A DNA stretch of 64,000 nt from Anaerocolumna sp. MB42-C2 (GTDB lineage Bacteria > Bacillota > Clostridia > Lachnospirales > Lachnospiraceae). Position 1 is the first letter of the stretch, and every line of letters begins with the position of its first letter. The notes beneath the pieces were generated by a model. That model had not been told where the DNA came from. It saw only the letters and a list, made by a program, of their open reading frames with translations, and searched no databases. The stretch spans positions 744,001-808,000 of the forward strand of contig NZ_CP133190.1 in the NCBI RefSeq assembly GCF_030913705.1, read 5' to 3'. Position numbers and translations under genes: made by a program. Positions 54,018-64,000 of the stretch are shown piece by piece.

Positions 54018-55178
54018 TTAATGCCTGCTGTATTTTCTTAAAACCGGTACCAGCTCATTTAATATGTTAATGGCATACTCAATATCTTCCATAGTCGTAA
54101 AAACAGAAAAACTAAACCTCAGGGTAGAATCTAACAAATTCTCCTTAAGTCCGATTGCTTTCAGTGTTCCGCTTAAACTTGGATGATTGGATGCACAAGC
54201 AGAGCCTGAAGAAACATAAATTCCTTTACTCTCTAATGCATGTAATAAAACTTCACTTCGAATTCCATCAAAACTTACGCTTACGATATGGGGAGCTGAA
54301 TCAGTTAGGGTATTGCCAATACAATTAACAGTTACACCCTCTATCTGTTTGACTCCCTCTATGAATGTCTTTTTTAACTGGTATAGAGTTTCTCTTTTTT
54401 GTTCATGGTTTTCATATATATCAGAAACAGCCTGTCCGATTCCTGCAATTGCCGGTACATTTTCCGTACCGGATCGCATTCCTTTTTGCTGACCGCCGCC
54501 GAATAATATTGGTTTAATTTTTATCTTATCCCGGACATACAATACTCCGCTGCCTTTTGGCCCATGGATTTTATGACCGCTTACGGACAGTAGATCGATG
54601 CCCTCCCTTCTCGGATAGATTCTATATTTACCAAATGCCTGAATTGCATCTACATGTAATAAGACCTTGGGATTTTTCTCTTTTATTCGTTTGGAGATTT
54701 CACTAATATTTTGTACCGATCCAATTTCATTATTCACATACATTACCGAAACCAGTATCGTATCATCACAAACCGCATTTAAAAGTTCCTCCATGATAAC
54801 GTTACCATTCTGATCTACCGGTATATAGGATACCCGATATCCATTTTCTTCCAGAAAAAAAAGAGGATTATGTATGGACGGATGCTCTATCTTTGTAGTT
54901 ATAATATGATTACCGCTGCGCTTATACCCATAAGCGGTACCAATCACAGCCATATTATTGGATTCCGTACCACCGGATGTAAATATGATCTCTTTGGAAT
55001 CTACTTTCAAACTTTTAGCGATGATCTCTCTTGCATTTTTTATATATTTTTCTGCATCAATTCCTTTTTGGTGCATAGAAGATGGATTGCCATAATCTAC
55101 ACCCAAAGTTTCCATCATTATATTTTTAACTGAATCAAATACCCTGGTAGTTGCGGCATTGTCCAAATAAACTTCCAT
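54018..55178 (-). CDS. Cysteine desulfurase (NifS/IscS-like), ThiI partner
   Basis: The 386-residue fold-type I PLP enzyme has YLDNAATTRVFDSV, TSGGTESNNMAVIG, PLP Lys in SVSGHKIHGPKGSG, and the sulfur-carrying Cys in SSGSACASNHPSLSG. It passes persulfide to ThiI, encoded 34 bases downstream; Bacillus NifZ-ThiI is the parallel. No IscU gene is nearby, so a general Fe-S role is less likely. Confidence 0.9.
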   Translation of the reverse strand: MEVYLDNAATTRVFDSVKNIMMETLGVDYGNPSSMHQKGIDAEKYIKNAREIIAKSLKVDSKEIIFTSGGTESNNMAVIGTAYGYKRSGNHIITTKIEHPSIHNPLFFLEENGYRVSYIPVDQNGNVIMEELLNAVCDDTILVSVMYVNNEIGSVQNISEISKRIKEKNPKVLLHVDAIQAFGKYRIYPRREGIDLLSVSGHKIHGPKGSGVLYVRDKIKIKPILFGGGQQKGMRSGTENVPAIAGIGQAVSDIYENHEQKRETLYQLKKTFIEGVKQIEGVTVNCIGNTLTDSAPHIVSVSFDGIRSEVLLHALESKGIYVSSGSACASNHPSLSGTLKAIGLKENLLDSTLRFSFSVFTTMEDIEYAINILNELVPVLRKYSRH

Positions 55179-55210
55179 TTTTTCTCCGTTTCTGCGCAGG
55201 AATTTGCGAA

Positions 55211-55957
55211 TTATCTTGCGCTTTCCAACTGCAGCATTAACATGGCTAAAACAGCCAATCCGGCTGTTTCCGTACGCAATATTCTTCTACCCAAGGTAAT
55301 TGGAATTATCCCGGCGTTCCTAGCCTGTTCAATTTCCTGTTCCTCAAAACCACCCTCAGGCCCGATAAAAATACCTACCGAGTGATTACTTTTAATACTT
55401 TCTATTATTTTCCTTGTATTGGTAATATCGTCTGCTTTTTCATAGGGAATCACCTTACAATCCAGGTTTTTTGCATACGAAACAGCTTCTTTCATTGTGA
55501 AAGTGTCCGTTACTTTAGGTATGATACCGCGTCCTGACTGTTTTGCAGCACTGGCAGAAATCGACTGCCAACGTTCTAACTTTTTTAATTCTTTTCTCTT
55601 ATCTTCCAATTTCACAACGGTTCTTTTGGTCATTACCGGAATTATCTCGTAAACTCCTAATTCCACAGCTTTCTGTATAATTAACTCCATCTTGTCTTTT
55701 TTGGGTATCCCCTGAAAAAGATAAAGTTTACCCCCTAATTCCGTATCGGTATCAATTACTTCTTGAATTTCTGTCGTAATCTGACTGCCGGATTCATCCT
55801 TTATTATACAATAAAAGTCTTTTCCCTGTCCATTGCAGATAATTATTTTATCACCGGGTGTCATTCGCAGCACATTTTTAATGTGATTCACATCGGACCC
55901 TGTTATATTTATATTAATTTCACCGATCTGGTTCGGTTCTACATAAAAGCGGTACAT
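55211..55957 (-). CDS. rsmE: 16S rRNA m3U1498 methyltransferase
   Basis: This 248-residue SPOUT methyltransferase has an N-terminal PUA-like domain (YVEPNQIGEININITGSDVNHI) and a knotted C-terminal domain with VGIFIGPEGGFEEQEIEQA and LGRRILRTETAGLAVLAML, the SAM-binding knot. Standard neighbour of prmA in the heat-shock operon of Firmicutes. AAAGG is 12-13 bases before the ATG, longer than usual. Confidence 0.92.
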   Translation of the reverse strand: MYRFYVEPNQIGEININITGSDVNHIKNVLRMTPGDKIIICNGQGKDFYCIIKDESGSQITTEIQEVIDTDTELGGKLYLFQGIPKKDKMELIIQKAVELGVYEIIPVMTKRTVVKLEDKRKELKKLERWQSISASAAKQSGRGIIPKVTDTFTMKEAVSYAKNLDCKVIPYEKADDITNTRKIIESIKSNHSVGIFIGPEGGFEEQEIEQARNAGIIPITLGRRILRTETAGLAVLAMLMLQLESAR

Positions 55958-56009
55958 AAACGCACCAAACCTTTCTATTTATACTTACTATTATAACATT
56001 TCACATCTG

Positions 56010-56963
56010 TTATTTCTGTGCTACGATGGATACCCAGTCTCCCATTTCATTTATTTCAAGGATTTTAAATCCGTTCTTTAAGATAGCTTCTTTAACCTGC
56101 TCTTTTTTTGTATTTATAATACCGGAACTTATAAATATTCCGTCCGGTTTCATATGCTGACCGATGACAGCCGACAACGGTATGATTATATCAGCTAAAA
56201 TATTAGCTACTGCCATATCATAACAATCAAAACCCACTTCCTGCTGCATCGTTGTATCCGTTATAATATCACCGCTAATAATCTTTACTGTTTCACCTGT
56301 AACATGATTTACTTCTGCATTTTCGATTGCAGCGTTTACAGCATTAGGATCAATATCCGTACCAAGTACATGTTTTGCACCTAATTTAGCTCCGATGATA
56401 GAAAGGATTCCGCTGCCGCATCCAACATCCAATAAACTGATTCCGTCTTTTATATATTTCTTGATTCCGAGGATACATAACTTGGTAGTCTCATGGGAAC
56501 CTGTTCCAAAAGCGGTGCCCGGATCAATTTCAATCACCAGATCCGTGTCTTTCACATTCTCTAATTTTTCCCAGGTAGGTTTAATCACAATGGTATCATC
56601 TATACGAAATGGTTTAAAATATGCTTTCCAATTATTAATCCAATCCAGATCCTCTGTTTCTGATATTTCAATTAAACCACTGCCTATATCCATAAAGACG
56701 GATAATTCTCTCATACCTGATTGAATTTTATCCATCATACCCTGAATATCTTCATTTTCCTCCAGATAAAAACTGATTAAAGCCGTTTTATCCTCCGTAT
56801 TTAATTCCGGAAGGATATCGATAAACATGGCTTTCTTTTCATTTTCCGTTATAGGCACATTATCAATAATTTCAATACCCTCAATTCCTAATTCACTAAG
56901 CATATTACTTACCAGATCCACAGCATCCGCCATAGTCGATAAGGTTAATTTCGTCCATTTCAT
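56010..56963 (-). CDS. prmA: Ribosomal protein L11 methyltransferase
   Basis: This 317-residue SAM methyltransferase has an N-terminal substrate domain and the Rossmann motifs EIDPGTAFGTGSHETTKLC, LLDVGCGSGILSIIGAKLG, GTDIDPNAV and VANILADIIIPLS. It trimethylates ribosomal protein L11. An ATG four codons upstream (56975) is also open but has no ribosome binding site; ATG 56963 follows GGGA by six bases and begins MKWTKL as in relatives. Confidence 0.9.
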   Translation of the reverse strand: MKWTKLTLSTMADAVDLVSNMLSELGIEGIEIIDNVPITENEKKAMFIDILPELNTEDKTALISFYLEENEDIQGMMDKIQSGMRELSVFMDIGSGLIEISETEDLDWINNWKAYFKPFRIDDTIVIKPTWEKLENVKDTDLVIEIDPGTAFGTGSHETTKLCILGIKKYIKDGISLLDVGCGSGILSIIGAKLGAKHVLGTDIDPNAVNAAIENAEVNHVTGETVKIISGDIITDTTMQQEVGFDCYDMAVANILADIIIPLSAVIGQHMKPDGIFISSGIINTKKEQVKEAILKNGFKILEINEMGDWVSIVAQK

Positions 56964-57108
56964 TGTTTTTCCCATTGAATACTCATAACAAATTGAAAGA
57001 ATTTGTATGGTGTTCCTTTCCCTGATAATTTTCTTTCAATATACAGTTTAATTAAAATATTTTTAATGCCTGTTTTAATTGCAGCATATTACTTTAGTCA
57101 CTGCAATC

Positions 57109-58251
57109 TTACTTCCAGAACTTCTTTTTGCCTTTTTCTCTCTCTTTTTCCGGTTCAGGTGAATCAGTATCGCCTTTTTTCATTGCTATATCATATTTTT
57201 CCAAAGCATCTTTTTGCTCACCAGTGAGTTTAGTTGGCACCTGTACTACCAGAGTAACATAATGATCCCCTCTGATTTGTTTATTACGTAAGGTAGGCAC
57301 ACCTTTTCCTTTTAATCTTACTTTCGTATCTGTCTGTGTACCCGGTTTTACCGTATATAAAACATCTCCGTCAACGGTACTGATTCTCACATCTCCGCCT
57401 AAAGCAGCCTGAACGAAAGATATCGGCGCAGTTGAATAGATATCATAATCCTGTCTCTGGAAAATAGGATGTCTGCTAACGCTCACTTCTACCAAAAGGT
57501 CACCTCTTTCACCGCCATTGGTTCCAGGTTCCCCTTTTTCACGTATACGAATGCTTTGCCCGTTATCAATTCCTGCCGGGATGGATACCTGAATTTTCTT
57601 TCTTCTGCTCACATAACCGGATCCATAACAATCCGGGCATTTATCTTTTATCACCTTACCGGTACCGTTACAATCCGGGCAGGTCTGCACATTACGTACC
57701 ATTCCAAATAAAGACTGCTGGGTATATACAACCTGGCCTTTTCCGCCGCATTTTTTACAGGTTTCTGTACTGGTACCCGGTTTAGCTCCAGTACCGTTGC
57801 ATGTAGTACATTCCTCTTTTAAATTTAGTTCCAATTCCTTATCTACGCCGGTTACAGCTTCCTGGAATGTTATCCTTACACCGGTACGTACATTAGGTCC
57901 TTTCATTGGTCCATTACTTGTCCGTCTGGTCCTGCCGCCGAATAAATCTCCGAAGATATCTCCAAAGATATCTCCCATATCCATACTGTTAAAATCAAAT
58001 CCGCCTGCACCGCCTGCGCCCCCGTCAAAAGCGGAATGTCCGAACTGATCGTATTGTCTCCTCTTATCGGCATCACTTAATATGGCATATGCCTCTGATG
58101 CCTCTTTAAACTTTGCCTCTGCATCTTTATCACCGGGATTGGCATCCGGGTGGTATTTTTTAGCTAACTGTCTGTATGCTTTCTTTATATCATCCTCTGA
58201 CGCTGACCTGGATATCCCCAAGACCTCGTAATAATCACGTTTATCTGCCAT
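57109..58251 (-). CDS. dnaJ: Chaperone DnaJ
   Basis: The 380-residue Hsp40 has a J domain with YHPDANPGD (HPD catalytic loop), a Gly/Phe-rich stretch ([11 protein letters not shown]), four CXXCXGXG zinc repeats ([32 protein letters not shown]) and a C-terminal substrate domain ([12 protein letters not shown]). It stimulates DnaK ATPase. The tail is short and charged ([13 protein letters not shown]). AGGAGG precedes the ATG. A hairpin at 58337-58366 separates it from dnaK. Confidence 0.95.
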   Translation of the reverse strand: MADKRDYYEVLGISRSASEDDIKKAYRQLAKKYHPDANPGDKDAEAKFKEASEAYAILSDADKRRQYDQFGHSAFDGGAGGAGGFDFNSMDMGDIFGDIFGDLFGGRTRRTSNGPMKGPNVRTGVRITFQEAVTGVDKELELNLKEECTTCNGTGAKPGTSTETCKKCGGKGQVVYTQQSLFGMVRNVQTCPDCNGTGKVIKDKCPDCYGSGYVSRRKKIQVSIPAGIDNGQSIRIREKGEPGTNGGERGDLLVEVSVSRHPIFQRQDYDIYSTAPISFVQAALGGDVRISTVDGDVLYTVKPGTQTDTKVRLKGKGVPTLRNKQIRGDHYVTLVVQVPTKLTGEQKDALEKYDIAMKKGDTDSPEPEKEREKGKKKFWK

Positions 58252-58336
58252 GCTCTAGTCCATCCTCCTTATTATGCAACTATTTAACTTGTGACATAAT
58301 GTCACCGGTTTTTATGAACTTATTTCTTTATATCGA

Positions 58337-58366
58337 CAAATAGGCAGTCGCTAGACCGCCTATTTG
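58337..58366 (-). terminator. Intercistronic hairpin between dnaK and dnaJ
   Basis: A perfect 9-bp stem, CAAATAGGC (58337-58345) with GCCTATTTG (58358-58366). On the minus strand the tail is TCGATATAAAG, without a U run, so partial termination or 3' protection of dnaK mRNA is likely. It may keep DnaJ below DnaK. A second palindrome, GTGACAT-A-ATGTCAC, lies at 58291-58305. Confidence 0.55.
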
Positions 58367-58486
58367 TTGCTGTTACGGGACGACCCATAACCTTTATACT
58401 GATTCTTCGATTCGACAAGTCAAATCATATTGTAATGAATTATTCCAGAATCGTCAAGTTAAAACTTATTTCTAAAAATTTCATCA

Positions 58487-60355
<1,869 letters not shown>

Positions 60356-60457
60356 CTAATAATAAATTCAAGATTTAAATGTTAATATATTGAAAAGTGA
60401 ATATTCATATACCTCTTTAAATGTTCACTTTGAATTGTTAATATACCTGTAATGAAA

Positions 60458-61147
60458 CTAATTCACTACTTTTACCATACTGTGGCGCACCACGGTATCT
60501 CTGTACATATAACCTTTTTGAAATTCTTCCGCTATCAGGTTCTCTCCCTGTTCGGGATCTTCCGCATGCATTACCGCATTATGGAAATTCGGATCAAAAG
60601 CTTTACCTACTGCTTCAATTGGTTTTAAACCGGCTTCGGTTAATGTAGTAACCATCTGTTTGTAGATTTTTTCAATTCCTTGAGCGAAAGCACCTTCTTT
60701 TTCTTCCTCCGTAATGGCACCTAAACCTCTTTCAAAATTATCAATAACAGGAAGTACTTTTTCTATAATATCCCTTGCCCCTATTTCAAACATCTGTGCT
60801 TTTTCTTTTTCGGAACGTTTGCGGTAATTATCAAACTCAGCCATGGTTCTTATCAGTTTATCATTTAATTCCTCTATTTTAAGGTCTTTCTTATCTTTCT
60901 TATCTTTTCGGAAAAATGATTTTACTGTCTTTTTTTCACCGCCAGCTTCTTCTGTTTCCTCATCCATTTCTTCTTCCATGTTTTCAGCACAGGTATCTGA
61001 ATCAGTCTCCGTATTCGTTACGTTTTCACTCTCGGCTTTCGTATCTGACGTTTCGTCTGTTTTTACGGTTTCTTCACTTTCTGATTCCACTTCCTGATTC
61101 ACAATATCTTCTATCTTTTCATCCATAGAATTCTTCTTTTCTTCCAC
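60458..61147 (-). CDS. grpE: Nucleotide exchange factor GrpE
   Basis: The roughly 229-residue protein has a long acidic, Glu-rich N-terminal extension (about 1-75), a helical dimer segment, and the GrpE domain (MAEFDNYRKRSEKEK, VLPVIDNFERGLGAI, GKAFDPNFHNAVMHAEDPEQGENLIAEEFQKGY). It releases ADP from DnaK. A GTG at 61159 sits in the ribosome binding site; the GTG at 61147 has AAAGGTGG eight bases before it and is preferred. A downstream ATG (61126) is also possible. Confidence 0.92.
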   Translation of the reverse strand: MEEKKNSMDEKIEDIVNQEVESESEETVKTDETSDTKAESENVTNTETDSDTCAENMEEEMDEETEEAGGEKKTVKSFFRKDKKDKKDLKIEELNDKLIRTMAEFDNYRKRSEKEKAQMFEIGARDIIEKVLPVIDNFERGLGAITEEEKEGAFAQGIEKIYKQMVTTLTEAGLKPIEAVGKAFDPNFHNAVMHAEDPEQGENLIAEEFQKGYMYRDTVVRHSMVKVVN

Positions 61148-61270
61148 TCTTGTAACCACCTTTCTTTATGTTAGGTTTTTCTAGTAACTATTCAGTACAC
61201 CCGAGAAATTCATAGAATTTCAAGTTGTTCTATGAAAACATTAAAAAATAAGAACCGCGTTGACTGAAAG

Positions 61271-62296
61271 TCACTTTTTCTTAAATATTTCATCCAACTG
61301 CACCATAAGTGTATGCAGTGTACCGACTACTTTTTCGTAATCCATCCTTTTGGGACCGATAATACCAATCTTACCATAAACACCATCTTCAATTTCATAA
61401 GTTGCAGTAACTACGGAACAGTCTTTCATAGCTTCCATTGGTGTTTCACTTCCGATATATACCTGTATTCCTCCGTTATCGGAGTTTTCTGTTTTATTAA
61501 TGAGCTCCGTAAGTTGCTTCTGTTCTTCAAAAGTTCCCATTAATTCGGTTATCTTATCCATATCGGTAAGTTCCGGATATTTTAGAATGTTCGTAGCGCC
61601 GCTGGTATAAATCTCTACTTCTTCCTCTTCACTGATAGCCTGTGCTATGGCATCCAGAATATCACTGACCAGATTACTGTAATTACCAGCCTGTTCTTTA
61701 ATTTTTTGAATTACATTCATATTAATTTCTGTTAAATCTAACCCTTGAAGAAAGGTATTAAATACAATGTTCAGTTTTAAAATAATTTCTTTGTCCAGTT
61801 CTTCCGTAACTGCAATCATTTTATTTTTTACAATATTGCCTTCTAAGACAATAATTGCAAGCAGATTATCAGCTTCCACTTCTGTCAGCTGTATGAATTT
61901 AACTTTTTTACTTCTGTATTGCGGTTTTGTTACTAAACTTGCATAATTCGTGTTGACAGCCAGAAGTTTAGCAATCTGTTTCAGCAGCAAATCTATCTTA
62001 TCCGCTTTTTCGATTAAAAGTTCTTTCATATTTTCTACTTCATTAACTTTATCTTCTAACATAGTATCTACATACAAGCGATAGCCTTTGTCAGATGGTA
62101 TACGGCCGGCAGAAGTATGCGGCTGGATAATAAATCCCAATTCCTCTAAATCTGCCATTTCATTTCTTATAGTAGCGGAGCTTAGATTTAAATCGGTATA
62201 CTTTGAAATTGTCCGTGATCCGACAGGCTCACCGGTTTCCAGATAATTACGGATAATAGCCTGTAATATCTTCAACTTTCTTTCATCCAATTGCAT
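61271..62296 (-). CDS. hrcA: Heat-inducible transcription repressor HrcA
   Basis: The 341-residue repressor has an N-terminal winged helix (LKILQAIIRNYLETGEPVGSRTISKY, SSATIRNEMADLEELGFI, HTSAGRIPSDKGYRLYVD) and a GAF-like C-terminal domain with GVYGKIGIIGPKRMDYEKVV. It binds CIRCE, found intact in its own leader at 62321-62347. AGGAGG precedes the ATG. First gene of hrcA-grpE-dnaK-dnaJ. Confidence 0.96.
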   Translation of the reverse strand: MQLDERKLKILQAIIRNYLETGEPVGSRTISKYTDLNLSSATIRNEMADLEELGFIIQPHTSAGRIPSDKGYRLYVDTMLEDKVNEVENMKELLIEKADKIDLLLKQIAKLLAVNTNYASLVTKPQYRSKKVKFIQLTEVEADNLLAIIVLEGNIVKNKMIAVTEELDKEIILKLNIVFNTFLQGLDLTEINMNVIQKIKEQAGNYSNLVSDILDAIAQAISEEEEVEIYTSGATNILKYPELTDMDKITELMGTFEEQKQLTELINKTENSDNGGIQVYIGSETPMEAMKDCSVVTATYEIEDGVYGKIGIIGPKRMDYEKVVGTLHTLMVQLDEIFKKK

Positions 62297-62320
62297 CTAA
62301 TCCCTCCTGCTTTTTGATTG

Positions 62321-62347
62321 TTAGCACTCGCTTTGATAGAGTGCTAA
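62321..62347. promoter_or_regulatory. CIRCE operator
   Basis: TTAGCACTC-N9-GAGTGCTAA, a perfect match to the CIRCE consensus bound by HrcA, lies 25 bases upstream of the hrcA start codon. It would repress the whole operon until heat shock. Confidence 0.97.
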
Positions 62348-62360
62348 TATCTTTATACTT

Positions 62361-62399
62361 AAAATAGCACTATCAATATACTTTGTCAAGTGCTATTTT
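62361..62399 (-). promoter_or_regulatory. hrcA promoter overlapped by a second CIRCE-like dyad
   Basis: The minus strand has TTGACA (62384-62389) and a weak -10 TATTTT (62361-62366) 17 bases on. Over the same bases, AAAATAGCACT (62361-62371) and AGTGCTATTTT (62389-62399) form an 11-bp inverted repeat with a 17-base centre. TAGCACT/AGTGCTA equals the CIRCE half-site. Whether HrcA binds it is not known. Confidence 0.55.
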
Positions 62400-62633
62400 T
62401 CAATTTTTATATTCCTTTTTCCAGCTGAACTGGATCACACTGTTCCTCATAATTATATTAAATATTGTACCTATCCGCTTTTATTTTCGGTTCATCCAAT
62501 TGTGAGTCTGTTACGAATAAACCGTATTCTGTATCACACCGGACAAAATATAAATCGTATAAATCGTACAAATTAACGAACTCATTATATATATTTGTCC
62601 TAAACGATTGAATCATTCTTTAATCCAATACAA

Positions 62634-63791
62634 TTAATCCAGAAGAAATCTTGATAAAACAAGGTTGCTTATATCAACACCTTTATCAGTCAGGTATATT
62701 TTATCTCCTTTTACTTTTATTAATCCTTCTTTCACTGTTTTATTTATAGCTTCGCCATATATGGAATCAATTGGCATATGAAACATTTTATTAAAATTAT
62801 TTTTACTTACACCTTCGCTCATTCTTAAACCCAAAAACATAAATTCTTCCATCTGCTGTTTTTTAGAAAGAGGTTCCTGGTTTTTTCTTATATCACGATA
62901 ATCTGCTGAGTTCTTAAGATAAGCAGTTAAATTATCTTCATTCTGATATCTGATATTATTTAGCAACGAAGATGCACCAAGTCCCAACCCCAGATAATCG
63001 GTCCGGACCCAGTATGACGAGTTATGCCTGGATTCAAATCCGGGTTTGGCATAATTGGATATTTCATACCGGTAATAACCTGTTTTCTCTAAATACTCTT
63101 TCGTTTTGGCATAAATCTTACGGTCCAGTTCCTCATCCTGATCTTCTTCCCTGTAACGCAAATAAAATGGGGTTCCTTCCTCAATAATCAGACTGTAGGC
63201 TGAAATATGCTCAGGGTTTAATTTTACCGCTTCCTGTAAGGTGTATAACCATTTTTCCATAGTTTGCCCCGGCAGACCTGACATTAAGTCAATATTTATA
63301 TTATTAAATCCAACTTCTCTGGCAAGATTAAAGTTTTCCTTAAATGTTTCAAACGTATGGATTCTTCCCAATAACTTAAGTTCTTCATTATCCGCTGACT
63401 GCAGCCCAAAGCTTAAGCGGTTGATTCCTGACCTTTTATAACAAAGCAGTTTCTCCCCTGTTATTGTTCCGGGATTCATCTCTATGGTGATTTCAGGCTG
63501 CTCTTCTGTTTCATAAGAAACCGAAAACACTGTTTGGATAGCTTCCATAATAAGTTCTATTAATTTTCCCTCCAAAGAAGAGGGAGTACCTCCTCCGATA
63601 AATATCGTCTTTACAAGGTACTCCTCACTAATTTGTTTATAACTTTTGATTTCCGCCATCAAAGCTTTTACGTATTTATATTTGATTTCCTCATCTGCCG
63701 GAGCAGAAAGAAAATCACAATAGTCGCACTTCCTGACACAAAAGGGAATATGAATATAAATGCCTAAATCCTTTTTCTGTCCATTAATCAT
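62634..63791 (-). CDS. hemW: Radical SAM heme chaperone HemW
   Basis: The 385-residue radical SAM protein has IHIPFCVRKCDYCDFLSA with the CXXXCXXC cluster motif, IFIGGGTPSSLEG, EMNPGTI, NRLSFGLQSADNEELKLLGR, and a C-terminal HemN-type domain. It is the shorter form lacking the extra N-terminal and fourth cysteine context of HemN, so it is a heme chaperone and probably not a coproporphyrinogen oxidase. It begins 12 bases after lepA and precedes hrcA, the usual Firmicute order. Confidence 0.93.
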   Translation of the reverse strand: MINGQKKDLGIYIHIPFCVRKCDYCDFLSAPADEEIKYKYVKALMAEIKSYKQISEEYLVKTIFIGGGTPSSLEGKLIELIMEAIQTVFSVSYETEEQPEITIEMNPGTITGEKLLCYKRSGINRLSFGLQSADNEELKLLGRIHTFETFKENFNLAREVGFNNINIDLMSGLPGQTMEKWLYTLQEAVKLNPEHISAYSLIIEEGTPFYLRYREEDQDEELDRKIYAKTKEYLEKTGYYRYEISNYAKPGFESRHNSSYWVRTDYLGLGLGASSLLNNIRYQNEDNLTAYLKNSADYRDIRKNQEPLSKKQQMEEFMFLGLRMSEGVSKNNFNKMFHMPIDSIYGEAINKTVKEGLIKVKGDKIYLTDKGVDISNLVLSRFLLD

Positions 63792-63803
63792 AGTCTCTCC
63801 TCT

Positions 63804-64000
63804 TTATTTATCATCCAGCTTTAAAACGCTCATAAAAGCTTTCTGGGGGATTTCAACATTACCTACCTGTCTCATACGTTTTTTACCCTCTTTTTGTTTC
63901 TCTAGCAGTTTTCTCTTACGACTGATATCACCGCCGTAACATTTGGCAAGTACGTCTTTACGCATAGCTTTAACCGTTTCCCTGGCTATTATCTTGCTGC
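63804..64000 (-). CDS. lepA: Elongation factor 4 (LepA), C-terminal part
   Basis: The minus strand from the window edge translates to a 65-residue C-terminus with [40 protein letters not shown] and [20 protein letters not shown], the diagnostic LepA tail that contacts tRNA and the peptidyl-transferase centre. The GTPase part is outside the window. LepA back-translocates or remodels ribosomes. Its stop is 12 bases before hemW. Confidence 0.95.
   Translation of the reverse strand, partial: SKIIARETVKAMRKDVLAKCYGGDISRKRKLLEKQKEGKKRMRQVGNVEIPQKAFMSVLKLDDK

Noticed and set aside
58291..58305. GTGACAT-A-ATGTCAC palindrome before dnaJ as part of the two-hairpin repeat family
   Set aside because: Shares only the GTGAC/GTCAC core with 439-495 and 11421-11479; the AGAGTCTGG and GCGCTGA parts are absent.

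Overview
The window is 64 kb of AT-rich, densely packed chromosome from an endospore-type Firmicute of class Clostridia, most likely a Lachnospiraceae or Lachnoclostridium/Anaerocolumna-like anaerobe. This is inferred from gene content: DUF5688, a SigK gene without a pro-sequence, a fused PilMN, carboxynorspermidine-pathway genes and the order lepA-hemW-hrcA-grpE-dnaK-dnaJ-prmA-rsmE. Strong AGGAGG-type ribosome binding sites precede most genes. I see no rRNA, tRNA, insertion sequence, phage or CRISPR array.

Layout. 1-8.2 kb: the 3' end of a galactonate dehydratase gene, DUF421 and DUF5688 proteins, a YhhN-like membrane protein, a GGDEF-EAL c-di-GMP protein, and an NfnAB-type electron-bifurcating transhydrogenase pair. 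8.5-15.8 kb: a two-component system, a CYTH triphosphatase, an HD hydrolase, an alpha/beta hydrolase and an ABC-F ATPase behind a dyad-rich promoter. 15.9-34.0 kb: a complete type IV pilus operon on the minus strand (pilB, pilT, pilC, pilA, pilD, pilMN, pilO, four pseudopilin-like genes, a giant secreted DUF5057 protein and gtrA). 34.3-36.7 kb: sigK and a chemoreceptor. 37.2-42.9 kb: a polyamine operon (speD, speA-like, speE, carboxynorspermidine dehydrogenase, nspC). 43.4-52.2 kb: an RNA-modification and housekeeping block (mtaB, ireB, ruvX, DUF1292, fur, RNase J, a shortened mltG-like gene, trmR, a U32 peptidase) with the same core order as the Bacillus yrrK-yrrO region. 52.4-64 kb: an HPr-like gene lacking the active-site histidine, thiI with its cysteine desulfurase, then the heat-shock operon with a perfect CIRCE operator and the end of lepA.

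How the parts fit. The pilus operon holds both motor ATPases, the platform, alignment proteins, peptidase, major pilin and a minor-pilin set. The giant DUF5057 protein follows the minor pilins and has two Ca-loop-like DxDGD motifs, which suggests a tip protein analogous to PilY1. The c-di-GMP enzyme and chemoreceptor may feed into surface motility, but no c-di-GMP riboswitch is visible in front of pilB. ThiI and the cysteine desulfurase form a tRNA thiolation pair. MtaB, TrmR and the U32 protein are also tRNA modifiers.

The most unusual signals are small structured repeats that abut genes: a hairpin-plus-SD leader shared by the CYTH and chemoreceptor genes with a compensatory base change; a second leader motif shared by the NfnB and NspC genes; a two-hairpin repeat that supplies the last codons of the histidine kinase; a second CIRCE-like dyad over the hrcA promoter; and a 26-bp perfect palindrome in the fur leader.
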